A stretch of DNA of 64,000 nt from Elusimicrobiota bacterium (lineage in GTDB: Bacteria > Elusimicrobiota > Elusimicrobia > Elusimicrobiales > Elusimicrobiaceae), in contig JAQXJI010000003.1 of assembly GCA_029008615.1 (NCBI GenBank), forward strand, positions 62,001-126,000, given 5' to 3'. Below the pieces are notes generated by a model that was not told the origin of the DNA, ran no database searches, and saw only the letters and a program-made list of their open reading frames with translations. The translations under genes were made by a program, and so were the position numbers. Numbering within the stretch: position 1 is the first letter of the stretch; the number at the start of each line of letters is the position of its first letter. Of this stretch, positions 29,350-38,589 are shown piece after piece.

Positions 29350-30369
29350 ATGAAATATCTAGTAACCGGCGGATGCGGATTTTTAGGTTCCAACATAGCA
29401 GCAAGAATATTAAATTCCAAAGCCGGGCAGTTATATCTTTACGATAATCTTTCCAGAATCGGCAGCGGCCAAAATCTTGAATGGCTTAAGACTTTGGGGG
29501 AATTTAAACATATCAAAGCCGACACGACCGATTTTAACACGCTGTGCGGCGTCATAAAAGAGTTTCAGCCGGATATTATTTTTCACTTTGCGGGGCAAGT
29601 CGCCATGACGACGTCAATCGCAAACCCGAGGCTGGATTTCAACACTAATACTTTGGGCGCTTTTAACCTGCTTGAAGCCGTCCGCACAAATTGCCCAAAA
29701 GCCGGGATAATCTTTTCCAGCACAAATAAAGTCTACGGCGATTTGGAACAATATACCTATGAGGAAAATCAAACCAGATATATATGCAAGGAGCACCCAA
29801 ATGGTTTTGACGAAAAAGTTACGTTAGATTTTCATTCTCCTTACGGCTGCTCTAAAGGTGCGGCAGATCAATATATGCTTGATTACGCGCGTATTTTCGG
29901 GCTTAAAACGGCGGTGTTTCGTCATTCGTCAATGTACGGAGCAAGGCAGTTCGGCACTTTTGACCAAGGCTGGATAAGCTGGTTCTGCCAAAAAGCGCTG
30001 GAAACAAAACATAATCCTTCCGCCGTTTTTACGATAGCAGGCAACGGCAAGCAGGTGCGCGACGTTTTGCACGCCGACGATATGGCGGATTTATATATGA
30101 CGGCGGCGGCAAATATAAATGAAATCAAAGGCCAAGCTTTCAATATCGGCGGCGGTATAGAAAACAGCCTTTCCTTACTGGAGCTTTTTACCCTTTTGGA
30201 AAAACTGCTTGATGTAAAACTTAACTATACAAAACTCGCCCCAAGGGAAAGCGACCAAAAGTTCTTTGTAGCGGATATTGCCAAAGTATCTAAAATGCTT
30301 AACTGGAAACCGAAAGTAAGCAAAGAAGACGGCATTAAAAAGATGCTGGAATGGAGCCAAACTTTATAA
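29350..30369 (+). CDS. rfbE: CDP-paratose/CDP-tyvelose 2-epimerase-like SDR
   Basis: LVTGGCGFLGSNIA; HPNGFDEKVTLDFHSPYGCSKGAADQYMLDYARIFGLKTAVFRHSSMYGARQFGTFDQGWISWFCQKAL. Confidence 0.88.
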   Translation: MKYLVTGGCGFLGSNIAARILNSKAGQLYLYDNLSRIGSGQNLEWLKTLGEFKHIKADTTDFNTLCGVIKEFQPDIIFHFAGQVAMTTSIANPRLDFNTNTLGAFNLLEAVRTNCPKAGIIFSSTNKVYGDLEQYTYEENQTRYICKEHPNGFDEKVTLDFHSPYGCSKGAADQYMLDYARIFGLKTAVFRHSSMYGARQFGTFDQGWISWFCQKALETKHNPSAVFTIAGNGKQVRDVLHADDMADLYMTAAANINEIKGQAFNIGGGIENSLSLLELFTLLEKLLDVKLNYTKLAPRESDQKFFVADIAKVSKMLNWKPKVSKEDGIKKMLEWSQTL

Positions 30370-31355
30370 TGTCAGACCTTAATAAATTACTTGATATTTT
30401 TATTATAACTTATAACCGGGAAGCGCAGCTTGCCTCCACCTTACAACAACTTTGCGCGGCAAATTCTCCTTTAAATGAGGCGGAAATTACCGTTTTAGAT
30501 AACAACTCTACGGATAATACGGCTAAGGTAGTAAAAGAATATTCAAAAATAAATAAAAATATCAAATATATAAAAAACCGTTACAATAACGGATTGGCCG
30601 GTAATTTAATCAAGGCTATGGAATTGGCATCAAAAGATTATTTTTGGATACTTTGCGACGATGACGATTACAGTTGGGAATCCTGGCCGGAAATACAAAA
30701 CGCTATGGCTGAAGGATATGACATAGTAATGACGACATATACGAAAGGTTTTCGCTCTGAGGAGATTCCTTTCCTTATAAATGAAATGGGCTTTGTTCCC
30801 AGCGCAATATATAAAACCGCACATATTAATGACACCGTAATCCGCAATGCTTATATGATGGCTTATAATCTTTTCCCTTTTCACGCTCTTTCCTGCAAAA
30901 TAATAAACGAGGGCGGACGTATTTTTGTACCGCATAATAGAACGGTGCTTCAATCATACGAAGAAAAATCTCATCAAGTTAAAAAAGAAAATAAAGATTT
31001 ATTTTACAGAATAAATACTTTCAGTTTGCTTTGGGGCTATATAGATTCTTACAGAATGATAAAAGACAAAACATTAAGAAATCAATGTTTTAACGTATTA
31101 GTATTGGGAAAAAACTTTTTCGGCTCTATGCAAGACTTTATGAATTGGCCTCCCTTCAAAATCCAAAATTTATTTGATATTTTTATAGCCGTAAATTTTA
31201 AAAAGAAAGTATTGCTATTATTAGCGATATTGAGATATATATTAAGCAAAAATCCCATAATTTGGTTTTACAGAACGGATAAAGGTATAAATATAAGGCT
31301 GTTTTATTTTATAAAAACAAAAATAATTCCGTTAAAAAAGAAAAAGAATTTATGA
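30351..31355 (+). CDS. Glycosyltransferase family 2
   Basis: DIFIITYNREAQLASTLQQL, VLDNNSTDNT, LCDDDD; likely start MSDLNKLL at 30369. Confidence 0.88.
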   Translation: MEPNFIMSDLNKLLDIFIITYNREAQLASTLQQLCAANSPLNEAEITVLDNNSTDNTAKVVKEYSKINKNIKYIKNRYNNGLAGNLIKAMELASKDYFWILCDDDDYSWESWPEIQNAMAEGYDIVMTTYTKGFRSEEIPFLINEMGFVPSAIYKTAHINDTVIRNAYMMAYNLFPFHALSCKIINEGGRIFVPHNRTVLQSYEEKSHQVKKENKDLFYRINTFSLLWGYIDSYRMIKDKTLRNQCFNVLVLGKNFFGSMQDFMNWPPFKIQNLFDIFIAVNFKKKVLLLLAILRYILSKNPIIWFYRTDKGINIRLFYFIKTKIIPLKKKKNL

Positions 31356-32203
31356 AAACCATTTTAATGACCGGCGCAGGCGGATTCGTAGGCGGCAATT
31401 TAAAGCCGTTCTTGGAAGACAACGGATTCAAAGTCATCGCGCCAAAAAGCAAAGATTATGATTTCACCAACCTTAAAACGGTTGAGGATTTGGTAAGCAC
31501 TTACCGGCCGGATTTGTTTGTGCTGGCGGGATTTTACGGCATAAGCGACCCTAACAATATCGCCGCCGATATAGAAGAAAAAAACTTGTCGATATTTAAT
31601 AATTTCGTCAAAACCGCCGATGGGAAAAAGATTATCACTTTCGGCTCCGGCGCGGAATTTGACAAAAGCCGCCCCATAATAAAAGCCAAAGAAAGCGACT
31701 TGGGCCAAGTTATACCGCAGGATTTATACGGCCACGCCAAATACGCAATCAGCCGAGAAATTAAAAAACATCCAAACGTCTTAAATTTAAGGCTGTTCGG
31801 CGTTTACGGACCGAACGAGTTTGATTCCCGCTTTATCACGCACGCGTCTAAATGCAATTTGGCAGGCAAGCCGATAACAATGCGCCAGAACGTAATTTTT
31901 GACTATATCCCAGTGGAAGACTTATGCCGTATAACGCTTGAATTTATAAATAAAACCCCAAAAGAGCAGTTTATTAACATTACGCCGGATAAAGGCATAT
32001 CCCTTATGGAAATTGCGCAAATTATCAATAAAATAGCCCCGCGCGAAAGCGAAATTATATGCGCCAAAGAGGGTATGGCAAATGAATACACCGGCGATAA
32101 TTCCGTCCTAAAAGCGGAACTTCCTTATTTTAATTTCACTTCATACGCCGACGGAATAAAAAATTTTTATAATTATTTAAAGGAAAAAGCTAATGCGGAT
32201 TAA
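31352..32203 (+). CDS. NAD-dependent epimerase/dehydratase (SDR)
   Basis: ILMTGAGGFVGGNLKPFLEDNG; YGHAKYA; RLFGVYGP. Confidence 0.85.
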   Translation: MKTILMTGAGGFVGGNLKPFLEDNGFKVIAPKSKDYDFTNLKTVEDLVSTYRPDLFVLAGFYGISDPNNIAADIEEKNLSIFNNFVKTADGKKIITFGSGAEFDKSRPIIKAKESDLGQVIPQDLYGHAKYAISREIKKHPNVLNLRLFGVYGPNEFDSRFITHASKCNLAGKPITMRQNVIFDYIPVEDLCRITLEFINKTPKEQFINITPDKGISLMEIAQIINKIAPRESEIICAKEGMANEYTGDNSVLKAELPYFNFTSYADGIKNFYNYLKEKANAD

Positions 32204-32277
32204 ATATTACCTTGGAAATATTGCTCCCGCTTATACAGTTCTTAGTCCAAACAATCAATGCGCAACTAGGAGAACAA

Positions 32278-33264
32278 ATGAGTTTCAGCAATAAAGATAT
32301 AACAGTTTTTATATTTACCCGCAATCGCCCAGATATGGTAATTGACTCCGTCAAAAGCGTATTAAACCAAACCGCCGGGCCTGTGAAGTTATATGTTTTG
32401 GATAATTCAACCGACGAAAAAACTACAAATGCAATAAAAGCATTTCCAAGCGTACAATACGTTAAAACCGATCCGTCTTTGCCTTATGCAAATTTCAAAA
32501 AATTGCAGTCATTGGCGGATTCCGCATATACAATGGTTTTACACGACGACGATTTAATCCACCCTCAATATGTTCAGCTTGCGTTGGAAGCCTTAAATAA
32601 AATTAAAGATATAACTTATATAGGCTCCAAAAATACTATTTTCTACAATAACGACATACCTGAGGAATACAAAAAGCCAAAATCGTTAAAAAAAGAATTT
32701 TATCTTCTTTCCAATGACAATCTGTTTACTTTATCCTTTTGGAGCAAGCCAAACTCAAACTGGAGCAGCTCAATAATAAAAACAGAATGTTACAAAAATT
32801 ATGATATTGCCAAAGACGCAAAAATTTACGGAAAAACCCAGGATTTGGCCTTTCTTTCACAAACTATGAAGACGGGCGGCAATGCCGTAATATTTACGGA
32901 TGGAAATATACTGTTTTATAGGAATCATATGCAATCGGATTCAAACGATAAACGGACGGCCTTATCAAAAGAACAAATTAAAAATCTGTTAAAATTGTTT
33001 CTATCCAAAAGCAAAAATCCTCATTTCTTAAGCAGAATATACTTTTTATACTCGGTATACATTGCAAAGCAGTATTTTTCGGCAGGACACGACGAAAATG
33101 AAACGCAAGCTTTTTTAAAAGAATTACTTACAGAAGGAATAATCAGTAAAAATATGCTTTTATACGATAGAAGGAAAAAATCCCTGCTGTTAAGATTAGC
33201 GTTTTTTCCGATTCAAATATTTTATAAAAGGAATTTCTGGAAAGCATACCTGCATAAATTATAA
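32278..33264 (+). CDS. Glycosyltransferase family 2
   Basis: ITVFIFTRNRPDMVIDSVKSVLNQTAGPVKLYVLDNSTD, HDDDL; start at MSFSNKD after an AGGAG SD, internal to the 32212 ORF. Confidence 0.85.
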   Translation: MSFSNKDITVFIFTRNRPDMVIDSVKSVLNQTAGPVKLYVLDNSTDEKTTNAIKAFPSVQYVKTDPSLPYANFKKLQSLADSAYTMVLHDDDLIHPQYVQLALEALNKIKDITYIGSKNTIFYNNDIPEEYKKPKSLKKEFYLLSNDNLFTLSFWSKPNSNWSSSIIKTECYKNYDIAKDAKIYGKTQDLAFLSQTMKTGGNAVIFTDGNILFYRNHMQSDSNDKRTALSKEQIKNLLKLFLSKSKNPHFLSRIYFLYSVYIAKQYFSAGHDENETQAFLKELLTEGIISKNMLLYDRRKKSLLLRLAFFPIQIFYKRNFWKAYLHKL

Positions 33265-33270
33265 TCATTT

Positions 33271-34329
33271 ATGGGACTTAGAGAATTAAACCGCAAAAGA
33301 AATATTTATCTGCGCCACCTTAAAGCAAAGGCCGGCAAATGCCTGTTTGATTTTAAAAACAAAAACCGTTTTACGCCTTCAAAATTGAAAACTTTTAAAA
33401 AGGTTCTCTTTCTTCGCAACGATAATAAAATAGGCGATATGATAGTAAGTACAATGGCTTTCAGGGAACTTAAAAAACAGCTTCCTAACGCCGAAATTTG
33501 CGTTTTAGCGGGCCCGGCAAGCGCGAAAGTAATAGAAAACAACCGCAGCGTCAGCCGCATTTTTATCTGCCGCAACAAATTCCACGACATTTTAAAAACA
33601 GGCCTGAAACTGCGTAAAGAACATTTCGATCTTTATATAGACATGGATAGGGAAAACACCTTCCTTACCCATTTGCTGATGTTTCTTATAAAGCCTCGTT
33701 TTGCTTTCGGTTTCAATAAAGATAACTTCAAGGCTTATAATATAACTTGCGGGTTGGATTTTGACGCCAATCATATAACAGCTTGGTACGCGGCGGCGTT
33801 TAAAGCCCTGCGCCTGCAAAAGCCGGAGGCCCGATACGATTTATTCGTGCCGAATTCTCTAAAAAAGGAAATACAAAAATTCCTTTCCAAGCTGCCCACG
33901 GCAAAAGGCTTTATAGCCGTTAACGCTTTTGCTTCCAGCAAGCACAAATGTTTAAGCGCCTTACAAATAAGGCAAACGGCGCAAAGCCTGCCGCAATATA
34001 ATTTTATTCTAATAGGCCCATATACACAAGCTGAGCTTTTAAAGGAAGCTTCCGCCTGTAAAAATGTTTTTGCAACCCCTAAAGGAGATATTTTTACAAG
34101 TTTTGCCGTCACAGCCGTAACCAATTTGCTTATAACGCCCGACACCTGTTTTGTACACGCCGCGGCGGCTCTGGGAAAAAAGCAAATCTGCATTTACAGA
34201 GAAACGGATGAATTTTTGCTTTGGGGGCCGTTAGGAGATAAATTCTTGAAAGTAACAGCCCATTCCGGCGATATTTCCGCTCTGCCTGCCGAAGAGATAA
34301 TCAAAGCCGCGCTTAAAGCTTTATCTTAA
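33271..34329 (+). CDS. Glycosyltransferase family 9 (heptosyltransferase-like)
   Basis: VLFLRNDNKIGDMIVSTMAFRELKKQLPNAEICVLAGP; TPDTCFVHAAAALGK. Confidence 0.88.
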   Translation: MGLRELNRKRNIYLRHLKAKAGKCLFDFKNKNRFTPSKLKTFKKVLFLRNDNKIGDMIVSTMAFRELKKQLPNAEICVLAGPASAKVIENNRSVSRIFICRNKFHDILKTGLKLRKEHFDLYIDMDRENTFLTHLLMFLIKPRFAFGFNKDNFKAYNITCGLDFDANHITAWYAAAFKALRLQKPEARYDLFVPNSLKKEIQKFLSKLPTAKGFIAVNAFASSKHKCLSALQIRQTAQSLPQYNFILIGPYTQAELLKEASACKNVFATPKGDIFTSFAVTAVTNLLITPDTCFVHAAAALGKKQICIYRETDEFLLWGPLGDKFLKVTAHSGDISALPAEEIIKAALKALS

Positions 34330-34392
34330 AGCACCCCTTAAAATTTGAACTTTCTTATGCTATAATCTTAAGACACTGAAGGGAGGCAAAAT

Positions 34393-34842
34393 ATGAAACT
34401 TTCCAAAAAGATCTTAGACGAATTGCTAACAAATGCGGCGGAAGCGATGCGCAATTCCTATTCTCCTTATTCCAAATTTAAAGTGGGCGCGGCTCTGCTT
34501 ACCAAAAGCGGAAAAATATATAAAGGAACCAATATTGAAAACGCCTCTTACGGCCTTACAATCTGCGCGGAAAGAAGTGCGATTTTCTCCGCCGTGACCG
34601 CAGGCGAGAGAGAATTTGAAGCCCTGGCGATAGTTTTCAGCCAGAAAGATTTGGGGCCTTTAAGTACTCCGTGCGGAGCGTGCAGGCAGGTTATGGCGGA
34701 GTTCTCCTCGCCTGATATGCCGATTTATACGGCCGATTTATCAACCGGCAAGCCTGCCAGAATAGTTCGCAAAAAACTAAAGGATTTCTATCCGTATCCG
34801 TTCACTCCCAAAGCCTTAGAAAAGAAGCCCAAAAAGAAATAA
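34393..34842 (+). CDS. cdd: Cytidine deaminase
   Basis: SPYSKFKVGAALLT, CAERSAIFSAV, PCGACRQVMAEF. Confidence 0.95.
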   Translation: MKLSKKILDELLTNAAEAMRNSYSPYSKFKVGAALLTKSGKIYKGTNIENASYGLTICAERSAIFSAVTAGEREFEALAIVFSQKDLGPLSTPCGACRQVMAEFSSPDMPIYTADLSTGKPARIVRKKLKDFYPYPFTPKALEKKPKKK

Positions 34843-34846
34843 TTTC

Positions 34847-34870
34847 AAAGCCCCTTAACCGGGGCTTTTT
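34847..34870 (+). terminator. cdd terminator
   Basis: AAAGCCCC-TTAAC-CGGGGCTTTTT. Confidence 0.8.
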
Positions 34871-34890
34871 ATTTGTTAGTTTTTATGATG

Positions 34891-35241
34891 TTTTTCGTTT
34901 GAACGAGGCCTGAACCCCCGAGCGTATACTGTAAAGGGCGGAGCCCGAGGTATCCAAAAGGGGGAAAACTAAGTTAAACCCAAAAGCCCACACAGAGCAA
35001 AACGGTTTTGCAAGTATTTTGCGTTTTAACGAGGCCTGACCCCCCGAGCGTATACTGTAAATGGCGAAGCCCGAGGTATCCAAAAGGGGGTGAAAACGAA
35101 GTTAAAGCTAAAAACCCACGCAGAGCAAAAGAGTTTTGCAAGTATTTTGCGTTTTAACAAGGCCTGAACCCCCGAGCGTATACTGTAAAGGGCGGAGCCC
35201 GAGGTATCCGAAGGGGGTGAAAACGAAGTTAAAACGCAAAA
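34891..35241. repeat. Tandem array of three ~96-bp nested-hairpin units with ~31-bp palindromic spacers
   Basis: Units 34891-34985, 35017-35113, 35145-35241; core CCCCCGAGCGTATACTGTAAAGGGCGGAGCCCGAGGTATCCAAAAGGGGG; third unit has perfect 14-bp ends TTTTGCGTTTTAAC/GTTAAAACGCAAAA. Confidence 0.9.
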
Positions 35242-35258
35242 GACGACGCAAAACAGAA

Positions 35259-35292
35259 AAAGGGTGGCCCTGCCGGGGGTAAGGGCAGGGCC
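35259..35292 (-). terminator. Sirtuin gene terminator
   Basis: GGCCCTGCC...GGCAGGGCC 9-bp stem; CCCTTTTT on the minus strand. Confidence 0.7.
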
Positions 35293-35316
35293 TGTGGAAT
35301 CTTCATAAATATACTA

Positions 35317-36045
35317 TTATTCTAACAATTTTGCAATGTCTTTAAAAAACTCCCCGGCTTTTTGTTCAAAATAGAAGTCGCTTACTTCCGACGTATAAGA
35401 AGATGGCAAAGTATTTACTTCTATTATTTTAGCCCCGTTGCGTTTGGCCGTCAGCGGCAGAGCGCAGGCGGGCATAACCTCGCCGGAGGTGCCAACGATA
35501 ATCATAACGTCCGTCGCATAAGCAAGTTCCTCGCTTTCCTGGTAAACGCGGGTATTTATACCCTCGCCGTAAAATATAAAATCAGGTTTAAGCACCGCGC
35601 CGCAGGCTTTGCAGGAGGGCAGTTCAGCCTTTAAATCAACTTCATCTATATGATAGCGCTTGCCGCAGCCGGTGCAAATCAAATAATTTATAGTTCCGTG
35701 AAATTCCTTCACGTTTACGCTTCCCGCGCGTTGGTGCAAATTATCTATATTCTGCGTTATTATCCCTTTAAGTAAACCTTTCTTTTCCCACACGGCAAGC
35801 GTTTTATGGGCGATATTAGGCTCGGCCTTACCCATAGAATCAAAAAATATCTTTTTCATTTCGCGCCAGGATTCTTTAGGATTGGCGTAAAAGAAATCAA
35901 TATCAATAGCGGAAGGGTCATAACGCTCCCAAAGGCCGCCCGCGCCGCGGAAAGGGGGAATGCCGCTCTCCACGGAAATACCCGCCCCCGTAAAGGCGGT
36001 AAGGAACTTTGCGTTCTTGATAATTTCTGCCGTTTCTTTCAACAT
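35317..36045 (-). CDS. cobB: Sir2-family NAD-dependent protein deacylase
   Basis: FTGAGISVESGIPPFRGAGGLWERYDP, ITQNIDNLHQRAGS, CxxC pairs (CTGC, CKAC), GTSGEVMPA. Confidence 0.95.
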   Translation of the reverse strand: MLKETAEIIKNAKFLTAFTGAGISVESGIPPFRGAGGLWERYDPSAIDIDFFYANPKESWREMKKIFFDSMGKAEPNIAHKTLAVWEKKGLLKGIITQNIDNLHQRAGSVNVKEFHGTINYLICTGCGKRYHIDEVDLKAELPSCKACGAVLKPDFIFYGEGINTRVYQESEELAYATDVMIIVGTSGEVMPACALPLTAKRNGAKIIEVNTLPSSYTSEVSDFYFEQKAGEFFKDIAKLLE

Positions 36046-36135
36046 ATAAGAATAAAATTATCAAATAGACGCAAAAAAATCAACTTTGTTTTTTATGCCT
36101 CATTTTTAAGACGGTAAAAAGGAGAAAAATCTTCA

Positions 36136-36164
36136 TTGTGTTTAAAAAGATTTTATGTTACAAT
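36136..36164 (+). promoter_or_regulatory. Sigma70-like promoter for the organophosphate antiporter gene
   Basis: TTGTGT-17 bp-TACAAT. Confidence 0.6.
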
Positions 36165-36280
36165 TCTTTTGTAGACGCAAAAGCAAGACAAAATGACGGC
36201 TTACGACGCAAAACGCCCTTAAATTACAATCGGCCGGCGTCTGTTTTGCCTTGCCTTTGCAGATTATAACAGGAGAATAT

Positions 36281-37657
36281 ATGTTATCAAAGTTTATCAA
36301 CTGGATGAAGCCTCTTAAAGATGCTGACCAAAGATTAACGGATGAAAAGACAATAAAAAGAACTTATACGATTTGGCGTATAAAAATGTTCTTCGGTATG
36401 TACTTCGGCTACGCGCTCTTTTACTTTACAAGGAAAAACCTTGACTTCGTAAAACCTGCGCTTAAAGATAATTTCGGGTTTGACGTAATCCAACTCGGTA
36501 TCATCGGCACCACGATATACGCCACCTACGGCGTAGGCAAGTTTTTAAGCGGCGTTATGGCGGACAAATGCAATATAAGGTCCGTAATGGCTTTGGGGCT
36601 GTTCTGCTCCTCGCTGATAAACTTAGCTTTCCCTTTCCTGCCGCAGTTCCAAAGCTGGCTTTCAAATATGAATATCGCCATACCTTTGGTCGGCCTAGCG
36701 GCTTTTGCGTGGGGGTTAAACGGCGTGTTCCAATCTATGGGGTTCCCTCCGGTAGCCAAAGGTTTGGTTTATTGGTTCTCCCCCAGTGAAAGGGCCACCA
36801 AATGGACTTTATGGTCCTCCAGCCACACCTTCGGGGCTTTCTTCGTAGGCGTATTGATAACATATTTACTTAAATTTGATTTATGGAGAATGGCTTTCGT
36901 TATACCCGCTATTATGGGTATCTCTTACAGTATTTTCCTGTTATTCTTCCTTACCGACAAACCCACCACGGTAGGTTTGCCGCCTATTGACGAGTACAAA
37001 AACGACCCTATGCCGATTAAAAAAGATACTGGCCTTTCCCATTGGGAAATCCTCAAAAAACACGTCTTCGGCAATCCGTTCTTATGGGCTTTAGCGGTTT
37101 CATACATATTTGTCTACTATGTACGTTTTGCCACTTTGGATTGGGGCACGCTCTTCTTGGTGGAAGACAGAGGCTTTACCCAAGCCGCTGCCGTTTCCGC
37201 TTTAAAATGGATGCCTTTCCTAGGTATGCCGGGCGGTATCGTAGCCGGTTACTTGGCGGATAAATTCTTCCAGGGCCGCTGCACTCAAATGAACCTTATT
37301 TATTTGACCATACTTGCGGCAAGCTGCTGGGGCTTTTACAAACTCGCCGGCACCGACGCGTTTTTCTGGACGTCCTTACTCGCGGCTTTTATAGGCTTCT
37401 TCGTGGACGGCCCGCAAAACTTGGCCGGCGGCGTACAGACCAGCCGTATCGTAACGCAGGAATCTGTTTCCGCAGCGTGCGGTTTTACCGGCATGTTCGG
37501 TTATTTCGGCGCGATGTTATCTTCCAGCGGCGCGGCTTTCATCAGCAAGCATTACGGTTGGCAGGGCGTATTCGTTTCCTGCATAGTGGCTTGTATTATA
37601 GCCGGCGCGCTTATTTCAACCACTTGGAAGAAGGAATCAGCCGGAGTTTCAAAATAA
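36281..37657 (+). CDS. MFS organophosphate antiporter (GlpT/UhpT/UhpC-like)
   Basis: YFTRKNLDFVKPALKDNFGFDVIQLGIIGTTIYATYGVGKFLSGVMADKCNIRSVMALGL; AGGAG SD before ATG 36281. Confidence 0.9.
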   Translation: MLSKFINWMKPLKDADQRLTDEKTIKRTYTIWRIKMFFGMYFGYALFYFTRKNLDFVKPALKDNFGFDVIQLGIIGTTIYATYGVGKFLSGVMADKCNIRSVMALGLFCSSLINLAFPFLPQFQSWLSNMNIAIPLVGLAAFAWGLNGVFQSMGFPPVAKGLVYWFSPSERATKWTLWSSSHTFGAFFVGVLITYLLKFDLWRMAFVIPAIMGISYSIFLLFFLTDKPTTVGLPPIDEYKNDPMPIKKDTGLSHWEILKKHVFGNPFLWALAVSYIFVYYVRFATLDWGTLFLVEDRGFTQAAAVSALKWMPFLGMPGGIVAGYLADKFFQGRCTQMNLIYLTILAASCWGFYKLAGTDAFFWTSLLAAFIGFFVDGPQNLAGGVQTSRIVTQESVSAACGFTGMFGYFGAMLSSSGAAFISKHYGWQGVFVSCIVACIIAGALISTTWKKESAGVSK

Positions 37658-37677
37658 TCAAAGTTTTTTCAGCCTGT

Positions 37678-37707
37678 AAAGCCCCCGTCAAAAGCGGGGG
37701 CTTTTTT
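37678..37707 (+). terminator. Terminator
   Basis: AAAGCCCCCG-TCAAAAG-CGGGGGCTTTTTT. Confidence 0.85.
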
Positions 37708-37802
37708 GCGTTTGAAATTCATTCATTCTCAACACTATAAAATTAAAAAATGGGGGGAAATCGGCTTGCAAAAAACAATTTTATTTATTAAGATATTTTT
37801 TA

Positions 37803-37818
37803 GAACAGAATATAGAAC
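37803..37818. promoter_or_regulatory. Candidate operator, GAAC-N8-GAAC direct repeat, downstream of TTGCAA-17-TAAGAT promoter
   Basis: GAACAGAATATAGAAC immediately upstream of the LexA-like gene, near the predicted transcription start. Confidence 0.45.
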
Positions 37819-37861
37819 AAATAAAAATAAACTATTTTTATTTTAACTTTAAGGAATGTTT

Positions 37862-38467
37862 ATGAAAAAACTCCACCCAAATCAGGAAAAACTGCTTAAA
37901 CTGCTTAAAGAACATCAGGATAACCCTCTTACTATGGAAGAACTTGCACTGCAAATGGATATTTCAAGCAAAAGCGTAGTGCATTATCATATTACTCAGC
38001 TTGAAAAAAAGGGCTATATTACCCGCAGCGCCAATAATGCCCAACAGTATTATATAAACGATACCGAGGAAAACGTAATTTACCTGCCGCTTTACGGAAT
38101 GGCAAAATGCGGCCCGGCCGGAACGATACTTGACGGCACTCCCAGCAGAGTAGTCCCCGTGGATCCGGCGATGGTAAACTTCCCGGTATGCAAAGGTTTT
38201 ATGGTGGAAGCCAAAGGGGATTCTATGACGGACTTAATAAACCCCAAAGACTGGCTTATAGTGGAAAAGAGCAATACTCCCAATCAACGGGATGTTATAG
38301 TCTGTTCTAACAACGGGGAAACTATGGTAAAGCGTTTTGTAAAAGACGGGCGCAGCGGCAATATACTGTTGGTATCGGATAACCGCAAATACGCCCCCAT
38401 AATAGCTGATAAAGATTCCCTTAAGATAGACGGCATAGTAAGAAGCATTTTAAAACGCGGGATTTAA
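37862..38467 (+). CDS. lexA: LexA-like transcriptional repressor (winged helix + S24 peptidase)
   Basis: LTMEELALQMDISSKSVVHYHITQLEKKGYI; GMAKCGPAG cleavage-site-like; VEAKGDSMTDLINPKDWLIVEK; MVKRFVKDG. Confidence 0.85.
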   Translation: MKKLHPNQEKLLKLLKEHQDNPLTMEELALQMDISSKSVVHYHITQLEKKGYITRSANNAQQYYINDTEENVIYLPLYGMAKCGPAGTILDGTPSRVVPVDPAMVNFPVCKGFMVEAKGDSMTDLINPKDWLIVEKSNTPNQRDVIVCSNNGETMVKRFVKDGRSGNILLVSDNRKYAPIIADKDSLKIDGIVRSILKRGI

Positions 38468-38502
38468 AAACCTTTAAGATACAGGCATATTGTAAAGGTT
38501 TC

Positions 38503-38528
38503 GGCGCTCTTTTAAGAGCGCCGTTTTT
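38503..38528 (+). terminator. Terminator
   Basis: GGCGCTCTTTTAAGAGCGCCGTTTTT. Confidence 0.8.
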
Positions 38529-38589
38529 ATAGCATTTCACAAATAACCCCGCCTTAGCCTAAGCCAAAGCGGGGCGGTTAGTGAGAGGT

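Noticed and set aside
33771-34193. 140-aa reverse ORF
   Set aside because: Antisense shadow of the family 9 glycosyltransferase.
34883-35083. 66-aa reverse ORF with internal repeat (DTSG.A.YSIRSG.QAS.KRK)
   Set aside because: Repetition comes from translating the DNA hairpin array; more likely non-coding.
34891-35241. CRISPR array
   Set aside because: Units are ~96-bp hairpins and the ~31-bp spacers are nearly identical, unlike CRISPR repeats with unique spacers; no cas genes.
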